DNA of 43,083 nt. Origin: Comamonadaceae bacterium (GTDB lineage: Bacteria > Pseudomonadota > Gammaproteobacteria > Burkholderiales > Burkholderiaceae_C). The stretch is from the NCBI GenBank assembly GCA_013297985.1, contig JAAFIY010000020.1:1-43083 (forward strand), read 5' to 3'. The translations under genes were made by a program, and so were the position numbers. Positions 8,652-16,125 of this stretch are shown here, one piece after another (positions within the stretch are counted from its first letter, which is position 1; each line of letters starts with the position of its first letter). The notes below the pieces were generated by a model that was given only the letters and a program-made list of their open reading frames with translations, made no database searches and was not told the DNA's origin.

Positions 8652-9391
8652 CCGCCCATCACCTCAAAGGTTTTGCGCAACGGTGGCGGCGGAGGCGGTG
8701 GTGGAGGCGGTGGCGGCGGTGGGGGTGCGTCGTACAGCACGCGGTCAACCGCTTCGATGTAGTAGACGTCGGTGGTGCTGGCCAACAGCCGGTCAGCGCG
8801 TTCGATGCGGGTGGTGACCAGCACCTCGGTGCGGGTGGGGCCACCCCCAGCCAAGCCGTTGAGTTCGCGGTTGCGCATGTCCAGCGCAAAGCCAATGCCG
8901 ATGGCCGACGCGGCGGCTGAAAAATTGCTGTGCCTAAAGGCCAAGTCACGCGCCACACTCACACCCAGGCCCAGGCCGGTGAGCGGGTAACCGTTGCCGT
9001 TGCTGGCTTCGCTGGCGTGTTGCACCACTTGGGTCTCCACCAGCAGTGCCAAGGCACCAGGCACATTGGGGCGGGTGGTGATTTCAAAGCCTTGCTCCAA
9101 CAAGCGCGCTTGCAGCAGCTTGCGAAAGCTTTGCTCAAACGCCCCGCCGTTGTCGCCGCCCACAAACACCAAGGGCGCCACGTCGCGGGTGTCTGGCCGC
9201 TCTTTGAGCTTGCCTTTCACACGCTGGCTAATGTCGGTGGCCAGTACATCCCAGTGGTGAACGGCGCGGGCTTTTTTCTGCCCGGTGATGGGGTAGTTGT
9301 CGGCCCGTGGCACGTCCAGCGTGTTGGCACAGCCCGCCAAGGCCACGGCAGCTGCCAGGGCCAAAGGGGTAAGGGCGCGCTTAGGATTCAT
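8648..9391 (-). CDS. Lipoprotein of unknown function ending in a polyproline run
   Basis: 247 residues with a clear lipoprotein signal (MNPKRALTPLALAAAVALAG then Cys21, lipobox LAGC). I do not recognise a named domain. The central part (ISQRVKGKL, APLVFVGGDNGGAFEQSF, LLQARLLEQGFEITT, GALALLVETQVVQH) has the alternating pattern of small alpha/beta periplasmic folds such as FlgO or LpoB, but this is a weak impression. The C-terminus has about 15 consecutive prolines followed by LRKTFEVMGG. The stop overlaps the start of the FlgO-type lipoprotein, so the two are coupled and probably act together at the outer membrane. The proline run may span the peptidoglycan or bind a partner. Confidence 0.75.
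   Translation of the reverse strand: MNPKRALTPLALAAAVALAGCANTLDVPRADNYPITGQKKARAVHHWDVLATDISQRVKGKLKERPDTRDVAPLVFVGGDNGGAFEQSFRKLLQARLLEQGFEITTRPNVPGALALLVETQVVQHASEASNGNGYPLTGLGLGVSVARDLAFRHSNFSAAASAIGIGFALDMRNRELNGLAGGGPTRTEVLVTTRIERADRLLASTTDVYYIEAVDRVLYDAPPPPPPPPPPPPPPPLRKTFEVMGG
8682..8726. repeat. GGN trinucleotide tract encoding about 15 prolines (minus strand)
   Basis: Fifteen consecutive GGN triplets on the plus strand, read as CCN on the coding minus strand, make up the polyproline end of the lipoprotein. The tract is only partly uniform (GGT, GGC, GGA, GGG mixed), so it is not a perfect microsatellite. Translation of such a run normally depends on elongation factor P. Confidence 0.9.
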
Positions 9392-9480
9392 GTCGCAGGA
9401 TGCTAGGGCGACGCACTTGCGCGCAGTGGGTGCAAATGGTGGGGAAAAGCTTCGCTATTTGGGGGTTGGGATATGCCGGT

Positions 9481-9497
9481 GCTATTGAAAAGATAGC
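9481..9497 (+). repeat. 17 bp dispersed hairpin, copy A (GCTAT-7-ATAGC)
   Basis: GCTAT TGAAAAG ATAGC: a perfect 5 bp stem with a 7 nt spacer. Four other copies with the same 17 bp geometry occur in this window, at 19381, 21371, 26162 and 39915. This one lies 90 nt upstream of the polyproline lipoprotein gene. Confidence 0.6.
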
Positions 9498-9586
9498 TGG
9501 ATGCGGCGTGTTTTAGGGCGGTGGCGGCTGTTTTTGTGTTGAGGTTTTTTTGGGGCTTGATTTGGGCGCTCTGACCAGAAGCACAA

Positions 9587-9682
9587 CAGCCGAGCGGGCA
9601 GCCCGATAGCTCCATGTCCCCCGAAGAGTCCACTGGACTCTTCTCCTCCTCTACTTACGCTATCGGGCCGCCCACTCGGCTG
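9587..9682. repeat. Long imperfect inverted repeat with nested hairpin
   Basis: Arms 9587-9610 and 9659-9682 are 24 nt each and match at 22 positions when one is reverse-complemented (core CGGGC.GCCCGATAGC). Inside the loop, GAAGAGTCCA (9623-9632) and TGGACTCTTC (9634-9643) pair perfectly over 10 bp around a single C. The whole could fold into an almost 100 nt structure in DNA or RNA. Confidence 0.75.
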
Positions 9683-9736
9683 CTGCGCTTCCGTCACGGC
9701 AGTCGAATCGGGGGTGCTGCATCGGCTCAGCTCGTG

Positions 9737-9933
9737 GTGTGCGGCAGGGCCTTGGGGGCGCATGGATGCCGCCGAGGAACGCAGGGAGCACAGGTTGCGG
9801 CGAAGCCGTCCGCCGCAGCTGTTTGAGCGCAGCGAGTTCTGCGGCGGCCTGTGATCGCGAGTACCAGCAGGGCAGTTTGGCCGCATGCGGCCAAACCGGC
9901 GATTCCTTAAGCCCCGAAGGCCCTGCCGCACAC
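9737..9933. repeat. Inverted repeat with 23 nt arms enclosing further palindromes
   Basis: Arms 9737-9759 and 9911-9933 (core GTGCGGCAGGGCCTT / AAGGCCCTGCCGCAC) match at 22 of 23 positions. The 151 bp between them contains a perfect 9 bp stem (CCGCCGCAG 9810-9818 / CTGCGGCGG 9839-9847) and a 22 bp perfect palindrome at 9875-9896 centred on GCATGC. No target-site duplication or transposase is visible. Confidence 0.75.
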
Positions 9934-9984
9934 CGCGTGCGGAAGTTCGTCACCGAAACAACCGCCACACGCCACCGGCGGCCA

Positions 9985-10015
9985 GTTCGTCCGACCGCTA
10001 AAAAACCGGCCGAAC
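9985..10015 (-). terminator. Possible terminator hairpin after ppc
   Basis: GTTCG (9985-9989) pairs with CGAAC (10011-10015), with further CCG/CGG pairing inside and an A/T-rich loop. It starts 5 nt after the ppc stop on the minus strand. The T-rich part is in the loop rather than after the stem, so this is a weak call. Confidence 0.3.
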
Positions 10016-10019
10016 AAAA

Positions 10020-12926
10020 TCACCCCGTGTTTCGCAACCCCGCCGCAATCCCGTTGATGCTGATGTGGATGCCCGTGCGCACCCGCTCGGTGGTCTCGCC
10101 CGCACGCCAACGCCGGATCAGCTCCACCTGCAAATGGTGCAGTGGGTCGATATAGGCGAATCGGTTACGGATGCTGCGCGCCAAGCTGGTGTTGGCGGCC
10201 AAGCGTTGTGATTGGCCGGTGATCTGGTTTAGCGCGTCCGTCGTACGCTGCCATTCGGCCTCGATGCGGCCAAACACGTTGCGGCGCAGCCGGGCGTCTG
10301 GCACCAGGGCCGCGTAGCGACCCGCCAGGGCCAGATCGCTCTTGGCCAGCACCATGTCCATGTTGGACAGCAGCGTGCGAAAGAAAGGCCAGTCGTGCTC
10401 CATTTTTTGTAGCAGCTTCAGCGCTTGAGCAGGGCGCATGGCCGGGTTTTCGTTGATGAAGGCATGCACCGCCGTACCAAAGCCGTACCAGCCCGGCAAG
10501 GTCAAGCGGCATTGGCCCCAACTAAAGCCCCAGGGAATGGCGCGCAGGTCTTCAATGCGCGGGCCGCTGGCGCCTGCGCGGGGGCGTGCGGCGGGGCGTG
10601 AGCCGATGTTGAGCTCTGCAATCTCGCGCACCGGCGTGGCGCTGAAGAAATAGTCGGCAAAGCCCGGCGTGTCGTACACCAACGCGCGGTAGGCCGTGCG
10701 GCTGAGTTCTGACAAGGTTTGCGCCGCTTGCAAAAAAGCGCGGGGCGCGGGTTTGGTGGGCTGCAGCAGAGTGGATTCCAGCGTGGCGGCCACCAGCGTC
10801 TCTAGGTTGCGGCGGCCAATCTCGGGGTTGGCGTATTTGCTGCCGATCACCTCGCCCTGCTCGGTCAGCCGAATCTGCCCGCGCACCGTGCCCGGCGGTT
10901 GCGCCAAGATGGCTTGGTAGCTGGGGCCGCCGCCTCGGCCCACAGTGCCGCCCCGGCCGTGGAACATTCGCAGCGCAATCCGGCTGGCAGGTACGGGTGG
11001 GTGACCGGGCGCATGCAAGCCGTCGCGGGCGAGTTCGTCAAACAGCGCCACCAGCGCAGTGCCGGCCTGGTACAGGCTCCAGTTGCTGGTGAAGATACCG
11101 CCGTCTTTGTTGCTGTCGCTGTAGCCCAGCATCACGTCTTGCTCGGCACCGCTGGCGGCCACCAGTTCGGCAATACCGGCCAAGCTGTAGAACTCGCGCA
11201 AGATGGTGGCGCTGTGCTGCAGGTCGTCAATGGTCTCAAACAGCGGCACCACGATGAGGTCGGCCATGGGCGGGTCGCCGGCATCGGTGGGGTGGGCGCG
11301 CAACACGCCGTGCAGCAGGCCGCATTCTTTTTGCAGCAGCAGCACTTCGAGCAAATCGCTCACGCTTTCGGTGTGGCTGATGATGCAGTGGCGCACCGCC
11401 GCGCTGCCATAGCGCTGGCGCATCTGGCAAGCGGTGGCAAACACATCCAACTCTTTGGTGGCCAGCGCGCTGTACGTGTGACCCGGCACGCGCAGCGCAC
11501 GCGGGTCGCGCAGGGCGCTTAGCAGGCAGAGGCGGCGCTGGGCTTCGTCGAGTGCGGTGTAGTCGGCTTGCACCCGAGCGGCGGCCAACAGCTCGGCCAC
11601 CACCACCTCGTGCTGATCCGAGCTTTGCCGGATATCGACCGTGCCCAAATGAAAGCCAAACACCTGCACCGCCCGCAGCAAGTGGCGCAGTCGCCCGTCG
11701 GCCAGGGCGTGCAGCCGGTGGGCGCGCAGGCTGGCGTCTAGCACCTGCAAATCGGCCAACAAATCCTGTGCGGCGCGGTAGGGGTTGCCCGGCGGCAGCG
11801 CGTGGCGGGCGGCGTCACCCCCGGTGAGTTCTTTGAGCGTGGCGGCCAGCCGGGCATACAGGCCGTTGACAGCGCGACGATAAGGCTCATCCGCGCGGTG
11901 TTCATTACCGTCGCCTGAGCGCTCGGCCAGCGCCAGCAGCTCGGGCGTGGCGTCAATCAGCCGGGCAGACAGCGACAACTCTGCCCCCAGCCGATAGAGC
12001 TCACGCAAATGGTGGCGCAGGGCCACATCGGCCTGGCGGCGCAGTGCCAAGGCCAGGGTTTGACCGTTGACATTGGGGTTGCCGTCGCGGTCGCCACCAA
12101 TCCATTGGCCCATGCGAAAAAAGGGCTGGTCAACCGGTTCACCCAAGGCGTCTTCCAGCTCGGCATACAGGCGCGGGATTTCAGTGAGGAAGGTGGCTTC
12201 GTAGTAACTGAGCGCGTTTTCAATCTCGTCGGCCACGCTCAGGCGCGAAAAGCGCAGCAAGCGCGTGTGCCACAGCTGGGTGACATGGGCACGCAGGGCG
12301 CTTTCATTGGCGGCCAATTCGCGCTCGGCTAGCCGGTCGCGCTTTAAGCCGCTGGCCGCAGCGGCGTGGCCAATGGCATCGCGCTGAGTGAGCAAATCGG
12401 CAATCTCACGCTCAGCGTCCAGAATGCTTTTGCGCTGCACCTCGGTGGGGTGCGCGGTGAGCACCGGCGACACATGGGCACGCTGGAGCATGTCGGCCAC
12501 CGCCTTGGGTGTGACGCCCGCCCAGCGTAGGCGTGACAAGGCCACGTCAATGCTGCCTTCTTGGGTGTCTCCTGCACGCTCATGCACCTCGCGGCGGCGA
12601 ATGTGGTGGCGGTCTTCGGCCAAGTTGGCCAGGTGGCTGAAATAGGTAAAGGCGCGCACCACCCGCACGGTGTCGTCGGCCGACAAGCCTTTGAGCAATT
12701 TTTTCAAGGCCCGATCGGCCTCGGCATCGGCATCGCGCCGAAAGGCCACTGACAGGGTGCGCACCTGTTCTACCAAGGCGAAAGCCGCGTCGCCTTCTTG
12801 TTCGCGGATCACATCACCCAACAGGCGGCCCAGCAGGCGAATGTCTTGGGTGAGCGGTTGGTCACCCGAGCGCGGGCGGCGTGCCGGGGCGGCGGTGTCT
12901 GCGGTTTTGGCGGTGGCAGCGGGCAT
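10020..12926 (-). CDS. ppc: Phosphoenolpyruvate carboxylase
   Basis: 968 residues from the ATG at 12926 ([17 protein letters not shown]); the frame stays open 84 codons further, but that part is unlike the family and would overlap the hemC leader. It carboxylates PEP with bicarbonate to oxaloacetate, replenishing the TCA cycle. Both signatures are present: [16 protein letters not shown] with the catalytic His, and the SDSNKDGG and [19 protein letters not shown] segments with catalytic Lys/Arg. [15 protein letters not shown] and the C-terminus GLRNTG, the allosteric/C-terminal anchor of the family, are intact. It is divergent from hemC. In the same window ppsA and ppsR also act on PEP, though they lie 16 kb away. 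Confidence 0.97.
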   Translation of the reverse strand: MPAATAKTADTAAPARRPRSGDQPLTQDIRLLGRLLGDVIREQEGDAAFALVEQVRTLSVAFRRDADAEADRALKKLLKGLSADDTVRVVRAFTYFSHLANLAEDRHHIRRREVHERAGDTQEGSIDVALSRLRWAGVTPKAVADMLQRAHVSPVLTAHPTEVQRKSILDAEREIADLLTQRDAIGHAAAASGLKRDRLAERELAANESALRAHVTQLWHTRLLRFSRLSVADEIENALSYYEATFLTEIPRLYAELEDALGEPVDQPFFRMGQWIGGDRDGNPNVNGQTLALALRRQADVALRHHLRELYRLGAELSLSARLIDATPELLALAERSGDGNEHRADEPYRRAVNGLYARLAATLKELTGGDAARHALPPGNPYRAAQDLLADLQVLDASLRAHRLHALADGRLRHLLRAVQVFGFHLGTVDIRQSSDQHEVVVAELLAAARVQADYTALDEAQRRLCLLSALRDPRALRVPGHTYSALATKELDVFATACQMRQRYGSAAVRHCIISHTESVSDLLEVLLLQKECGLLHGVLRAHPTDAGDPPMADLIVVPLFETIDDLQHSATILREFYSLAGIAELVAASGAEQDVMLGYSDSNKDGGIFTSNWSLYQAGTALVALFDELARDGLHAPGHPPVPASRIALRMFHGRGGTVGRGGGPSYQAILAQPPGTVRGQIRLTEQGEVIGSKYANPEIGRRNLETLVAATLESTLLQPTKPAPRAFLQAAQTLSELSRTAYRALVYDTPGFADYFFSATPVREIAELNIGSRPAARPRAGASGPRIEDLRAIPWGFSWGQCRLTLPGWYGFGTAVHAFINENPAMRPAQALKLLQKMEHDWPFFRTLLSNMDMVLAKSDLALAGRYAALVPDARLRRNVFGRIEAEWQRTTDALNQITGQSQRLAANTSLARSIRNRFAYIDPLHHLQVELIRRWRAGETTERVRTGIHISINGIAAGLRNTG

Positions 12927-13008
12927 GGCGAGCCTGAATGACGGGCAGATGAGCTGGACGCTACAAAAAACAGAGCGCCTCAGGGAGTCTGCAAGCGCGG
13001 TGTAGCCA

Positions 13009-13020
13009 GATGCTAGCATC
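13009..13020. promoter_or_regulatory. 12 bp palindrome in the ppc-hemC divergent region
   Basis: GATGCTAGCATC is a perfect palindrome almost midway between the ppc start (12926) and the hemC start (13107). It may be an operator or simply a chance palindrome; no clear -35/-10 pair is attached to it. Confidence 0.25.
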
Positions 13021-13106
13021 GCTTCGGTTCGACACGGGTTCGAAACACGGCGCCTGCGTGCATGGCCGTGCCAAGCCCTGCCGCGCCCCACGCCCGCCTT
13101 CAGTCC

Positions 13107-14069
13107 ATGCCGCCCATGACCTTCACCATCGCCACCCGCGAAAGTCGCCTTGCCCTGTGGCAGGCCCAACATGTGCAAGCGCTGCTAACGCAAGCAGGAG
13201 CCCAGGTACAGCTTTTGGGCATGACCACCCGGGGCGACCAAATCTTGGATCAGTCTTTGAGCAAGGTCGGCGGCAAAGGCCTGTTTGTCAAAGAGCTTGA
13301 AATGGCCTTGGCCGATGGGCGGGCTGACCTGGCGGTGCATTCGCTCAAAGACGTGCCCATGGACTTGCCCGCGGGCATGGCCCTGGCCTGCGTCATGGCC
13401 CGCGAAGACCCGCGCGATGCGCTGGTGTCGCCGCGCTACGCATCGCTTGACGCATTGCCCCCGGGCGCGGTGGTGGGCACCAGCAGCTTGCGGCGGGTGG
13501 TCTTGCTCAAAAGCCTGCGGCCCGACTTGCGTGTGGAGCCCCTGCGCGGCAACCTCGACACCCGGCTGCGCAAGTTAGACGAAGGGCGTTACGACGCCAT
13601 CGTGCTGGCCCGTGCGGGCCTGCTGCGGCTGGGTTTGGCCGAGCGCATTGCCTACACCTTTGAACCACACCACATGCTGCCCGCAGCGGGGCAGGGTGCC
13701 TTGGCCATTGAAACCGTGGCGCATCGCGCGGATGTGGCCCAGGCGCTGGAGCCTTTGGCACATGCGCCCACCTGGTTGGCGGTGGAGGCGGAGCGCGCTG
13801 TGAGCCGCGCCTTGGGCGGCAGTTGTTCGGTGCCTCTGGCGGCGCATGCGACCTTTGAAGCGGTAGACGCCATCGGCGCGGTGCAGCGCATGGTGCTGCA
13901 AGCGGCCTGGGGTGATCTGACCGGTGTGACTGATGCCTGGGCGAACGGCGCGAGGCGTTTGCTGACCGCGCAGGGCCATTCCGATGTGCAAACCCTCGCA
14001 GAGGCGCGCACCTTGGGTGAACAAGTGGCCCAGCTGCTCAAAGCCCAGGGTGCCGGGGCGATCCACTAA
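13107..14069 (+). CDS. hemC: Hydroxymethylbilane synthase (porphobilinogen deaminase)
   Basis: 320 residues from the ATG at 13107 ([19 protein letters not shown]); the ATG at 13116 is equally possible and neither has a strong ribosome-binding site. The enzyme polymerises four porphobilinogens into hydroxymethylbilane for haem synthesis. The conserved blocks are present: [68 protein letters not shown], and the dipyrromethane-cofactor Cys240 in GGSCSVPL. It starts the hemC-hemD-hemX-hemY run. In Pseudomonas hemC and hemD directly follow algR; here ppc and the lipoprotein group lie between. Confidence 0.97.
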   Translation: MPPMTFTIATRESRLALWQAQHVQALLTQAGAQVQLLGMTTRGDQILDQSLSKVGGKGLFVKELEMALADGRADLAVHSLKDVPMDLPAGMALACVMAREDPRDALVSPRYASLDALPPGAVVGTSSLRRVVLLKSLRPDLRVEPLRGNLDTRLRKLDEGRYDAIVLARAGLLRLGLAERIAYTFEPHHMLPAAGQGALAIETVAHRADVAQALEPLAHAPTWLAVEAERAVSRALGGSCSVPLAAHATFEAVDAIGAVQRMVLQAAWGDLTGVTDAWANGARRLLTAQGHSDVQTLAEARTLGEQVAQLLKAQGAGAIH

Positions 14070-14079
14070 AAGTGCAGCG

Positions 14080-14922
14080 GTGACGCCAGCGCCTTTGATC
14101 GTCACCCGGCCCGAGCCCGAAGCCTCCGACTGGGTGGCACGGCTGGCTGGGCGCGGCATTGCGGCGCAGGCCCTGCCGCTGTTGTTCACGCAAGCAGCCG
14201 CCGCAGACGTTGCGCAGCGTTGGCAGGGGGCCTTGAGCCGCTTGGCGCAGGCCCCCTCAAACCACTGGCCCCAGGCTTGGATGGCCGTTAGCGCGCCCGC
14301 TGTGCGCTTTGCCCAAGCAGCGGCGGGTCCGCTGTGGCAGCCTGCCGGGTGGGCAGCGGGGGGCATCGACGCATGGGCCACTGGGCCCGGTACACGCGGC
14401 GCTTGGATAGCTGCCGGTTGGCCCGCCGCATCGGTGTGGGCACCGCCCGCGGATGCGCCCCAATTCGACAGTGAAGCCCTGTGGTCGGTGGTGCAGGCCC
14501 GGGTGATCTCTGGCGCCGCGCCGCGCCCGGTGTGGCTGCTGCGTGGCAGCGATGCCAGCGGCCAGGCCCAGGGTCGAGACTGGTTGCTTCAGCAACTCCA
14601 AAACCTGGGCGTACCAGTGGCCAGTTGGCCGGTGTACCAGCGCGTGGCCAGGGACTGGACCCGCGATGTGCAGCACCAAGTCGATGGTGCTTTGGCCCAG
14701 GGCGCCGTCTGGCTCTTTAGCAGTTCAGAGGCTCTGGGCCATTGGCATGCGCAGTTGCGCCACCGAGCTGATGGGGTGGCCCGCGCCCGCCTGTTGGTGA
14801 CGCATCCGCGCATGGCTGAGCGGGCGGCGCAGTTGGGTCTGGGTGTGAGCCAAGTGTGGGTGTGCAAGCCCGATTTGGACGCGGTCGCGCAAGCCTGGGC
14901 GCAAGCCAGCCGTGCCCTCTGA
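14080..14922 (+). CDS. hemD: Uroporphyrinogen-III synthase
   Basis: 280 residues from a GTG at 14080, 10 nt after the hemC stop, giving a normal start (MTPAPLIVTRPEPEASDWV). Open frame upstream is inside hemC and unlike the family. The enzyme cyclises hydroxymethylbilane with inversion of ring D. Low sequence conservation is usual for HemD; visible hallmarks are the LIVTRPEPEA start, a PLLFTQ segment, AVSAPAVRFA, ATGPGTRGAW, VWLLRGSDASGQ and VASWPVYQRV, with the final SSSEALGHW and LVTHPRMAERAAQLGL that match the second Rossmann-like lobe. Position between hemC and hemX is decisive. Confidence 0.92.
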   Translation: MTPAPLIVTRPEPEASDWVARLAGRGIAAQALPLLFTQAAAADVAQRWQGALSRLAQAPSNHWPQAWMAVSAPAVRFAQAAAGPLWQPAGWAAGGIDAWATGPGTRGAWIAAGWPAASVWAPPADAPQFDSEALWSVVQARVISGAAPRPVWLLRGSDASGQAQGRDWLLQQLQNLGVPVASWPVYQRVARDWTRDVQHQVDGALAQGAVWLFSSSEALGHWHAQLRHRADGVARARLLVTHPRMAERAAQLGLGVSQVWVCKPDLDAVAQAWAQASRAL

Positions 14923-14975
14923 AGCCATCGCGCCGCGCCCGGTGCGCGGGGCACGCGCTGCCTACAATCCATCGC

Positions 14976-16070
14976 ATGTCTGAGCCCCTTGCCGCCCCAC
15001 CGATGGCCGCGTCTGATCCGACGCCTGCAGCCGCCGTGGCGCCCGACGCCGCAGCCAAGGTGCCGACGTGGGTGTGGGCGGTGCCCAGCACCTTGGCGCT
15101 GGTCGCGTTGGCCCTGGCGGCTTCGCTTTGGCAGCGTTTGAGCAGCATCCAAGAAAGTCTGGCCCGCCAAACGGCCGATTCAGCCGCGCAGGCCATTGAA
15201 GGCCGCACCCTGGCGCGCCAAGCCATGGACCAGGTGCGCGATTCCGCGGGCCGCCTGGCACTGGCCGAATCCAAGCTGGCCGAAAGTACTCTGCAGCGCG
15301 GCCAGTTGGAAGAGTTGATGCAAAGCCTGTCGCGCTCGCGCGATGAAAACTTGTTGGTGGACATTGAAGCCGGTCTGCGGCTGGCGCAGCAGCAAGCGCA
15401 GCTCACGGGCAGCTTAGAGCCCTTGGTGGCGGCGCTCAAATCGGCCGATCAGCGCATCTCGCGCGCTGCGCAACCGCGCCTGGCGCTGGTGCAGCGCGCC
15501 GTGCTGCGTGACCTGGAACGGGTGCGTGCCACCCGTGTCACCGACGTGCCGCAATTGCTGCAGCGCCTGGATGAGATGGTGCGCCTCGTGGACGAGATGC
15601 CCTTGGCCAATGCGGTGGGCGCGGCGCCTGAAGCCAAGGGCACCGATGGCGCCCGCGCCCGTGGCGGACCTGATCCAGCCGCGTCGGCCGTCAGTGCCGA
15701 CTGGCAGCAGTGGTGGCAGCGCTGGTGGTCAGCTGTGCGCAGCGAAGCGACGCAGTTGGTACGCCTGAGCCGCATCGATCAGCCTGACGCGGCTTTGCTC
15801 AGCCCTGAGCAGTCGTTCTTCGTACGCGAAAACATCAAGCTCAAACTGCTCAACGCCCGGCTGGGTCTGTTGGCGCGGCAAAACGATTCCGCTCGCAGCG
15901 ATCTGCTGGCCGCGCGTGCGGCGGTGCAGCGCTACTTTGATGTGGGGGCGCGCAAAACGGCGCTGTGGCAGCAGGCCATGGAAGAGGCCAGCGCCCAGGC
16001 TCAAAGTGGAGCTATCCCTGGCTTGGACGATTCACTCACCGCCCTGGCCGCTGCGGCCGCCGGGCGCTGA
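14976..16070 (+). CDS. hemX: HemX-family membrane protein
   Basis: 364 residues from the ATG at 14976 (MSEPLAAPP). An Ala/Pro-rich cytoplasmic N-terminus is followed by one membrane helix (about 32-52: VWAVPSTLALVALALAASLW) and a large alpha-helical, probably periplasmic, domain with coiled-coil character (SIQESLARQTADSAAQAIE, RTLARQAMDQVRDSAGRLA). The family is often annotated as uroporphyrinogen-III C-methyltransferase, but no SAM-dependent methyltransferase fold is visible, so the enzymatic name is probably wrong here. TACAAT lies 8 nt upstream of the start and could be a -10 box giving a leaderless or near-leaderless message in addition to read-through from hemC-hemD. Confidence 0.88.
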   Translation: MSEPLAAPPMAASDPTPAAAVAPDAAAKVPTWVWAVPSTLALVALALAASLWQRLSSIQESLARQTADSAAQAIEGRTLARQAMDQVRDSAGRLALAESKLAESTLQRGQLEELMQSLSRSRDENLLVDIEAGLRLAQQQAQLTGSLEPLVAALKSADQRISRAAQPRLALVQRAVLRDLERVRATRVTDVPQLLQRLDEMVRLVDEMPLANAVGAAPEAKGTDGARARGGPDPAASAVSADWQQWWQRWWSAVRSEATQLVRLSRIDQPDAALLSPEQSFFVRENIKLKLLNARLGLLARQNDSARSDLLAARAAVQRYFDVGARKTALWQQAMEEASAQAQSGAIPGLDDSLTALAAAAAGR

Positions 16071-16125
16071 GCGGGCGGCTCGGCCCCAGTCCACCGTTTT
16101 CTCAATCGCAGGCACCGAAACCTCC

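Larger units (their letters stand above)
9392..10019. other. 628 bp intergenic region, non-coding, dense in inverted repeats
   Basis: No convincing gene lies here: the open frames on both strands (for example 9482-9931 minus) are of low-complexity composition, overlap each other and have no start signals. What can be seen is a 17 bp hairpin of the dispersed family (9481-9497), a long inverted repeat 9587-9610/9659-9682 with an inner hairpin, a second inverted repeat 9737-9759/9911-9933, a 9 bp stem 9810-9818/9839-9847, a 22 bp perfect palindrome 9875-9896, and a hairpin just after ppc. One frame includes a peptide like LFERSEFCGG that I associate with dispersed intergenic repeats of Burkholderiales; this is recollection, not a search result. 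Confidence 0.7.

Noticed and set aside
9482-9931. Possible 149-residue protein on the minus strand in the intergenic region
   Set aside because: Composition is atypical, it overlaps strong inverted repeats and other frames, and no family is recognised.
9737-9933. Insertion sequence or MITE with terminal repeats
   Set aside because: The inverted repeats are suggestive, but no target-site duplication, transposase or second copy is seen in the window, so it is kept only as a structured region.
13024-13046. GGTTCGA-like repeats resembling a tRNA T-arm upstream of hemC
   Set aside because: No acceptor stem, anticodon arm or CCA end can be paired around it, so no tRNA is supported.
14976-16070. 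HemX as a true uroporphyrinogen-III methyltransferase
   Set aside because: No SAM-binding methyltransferase motifs are visible; the family name is historical.
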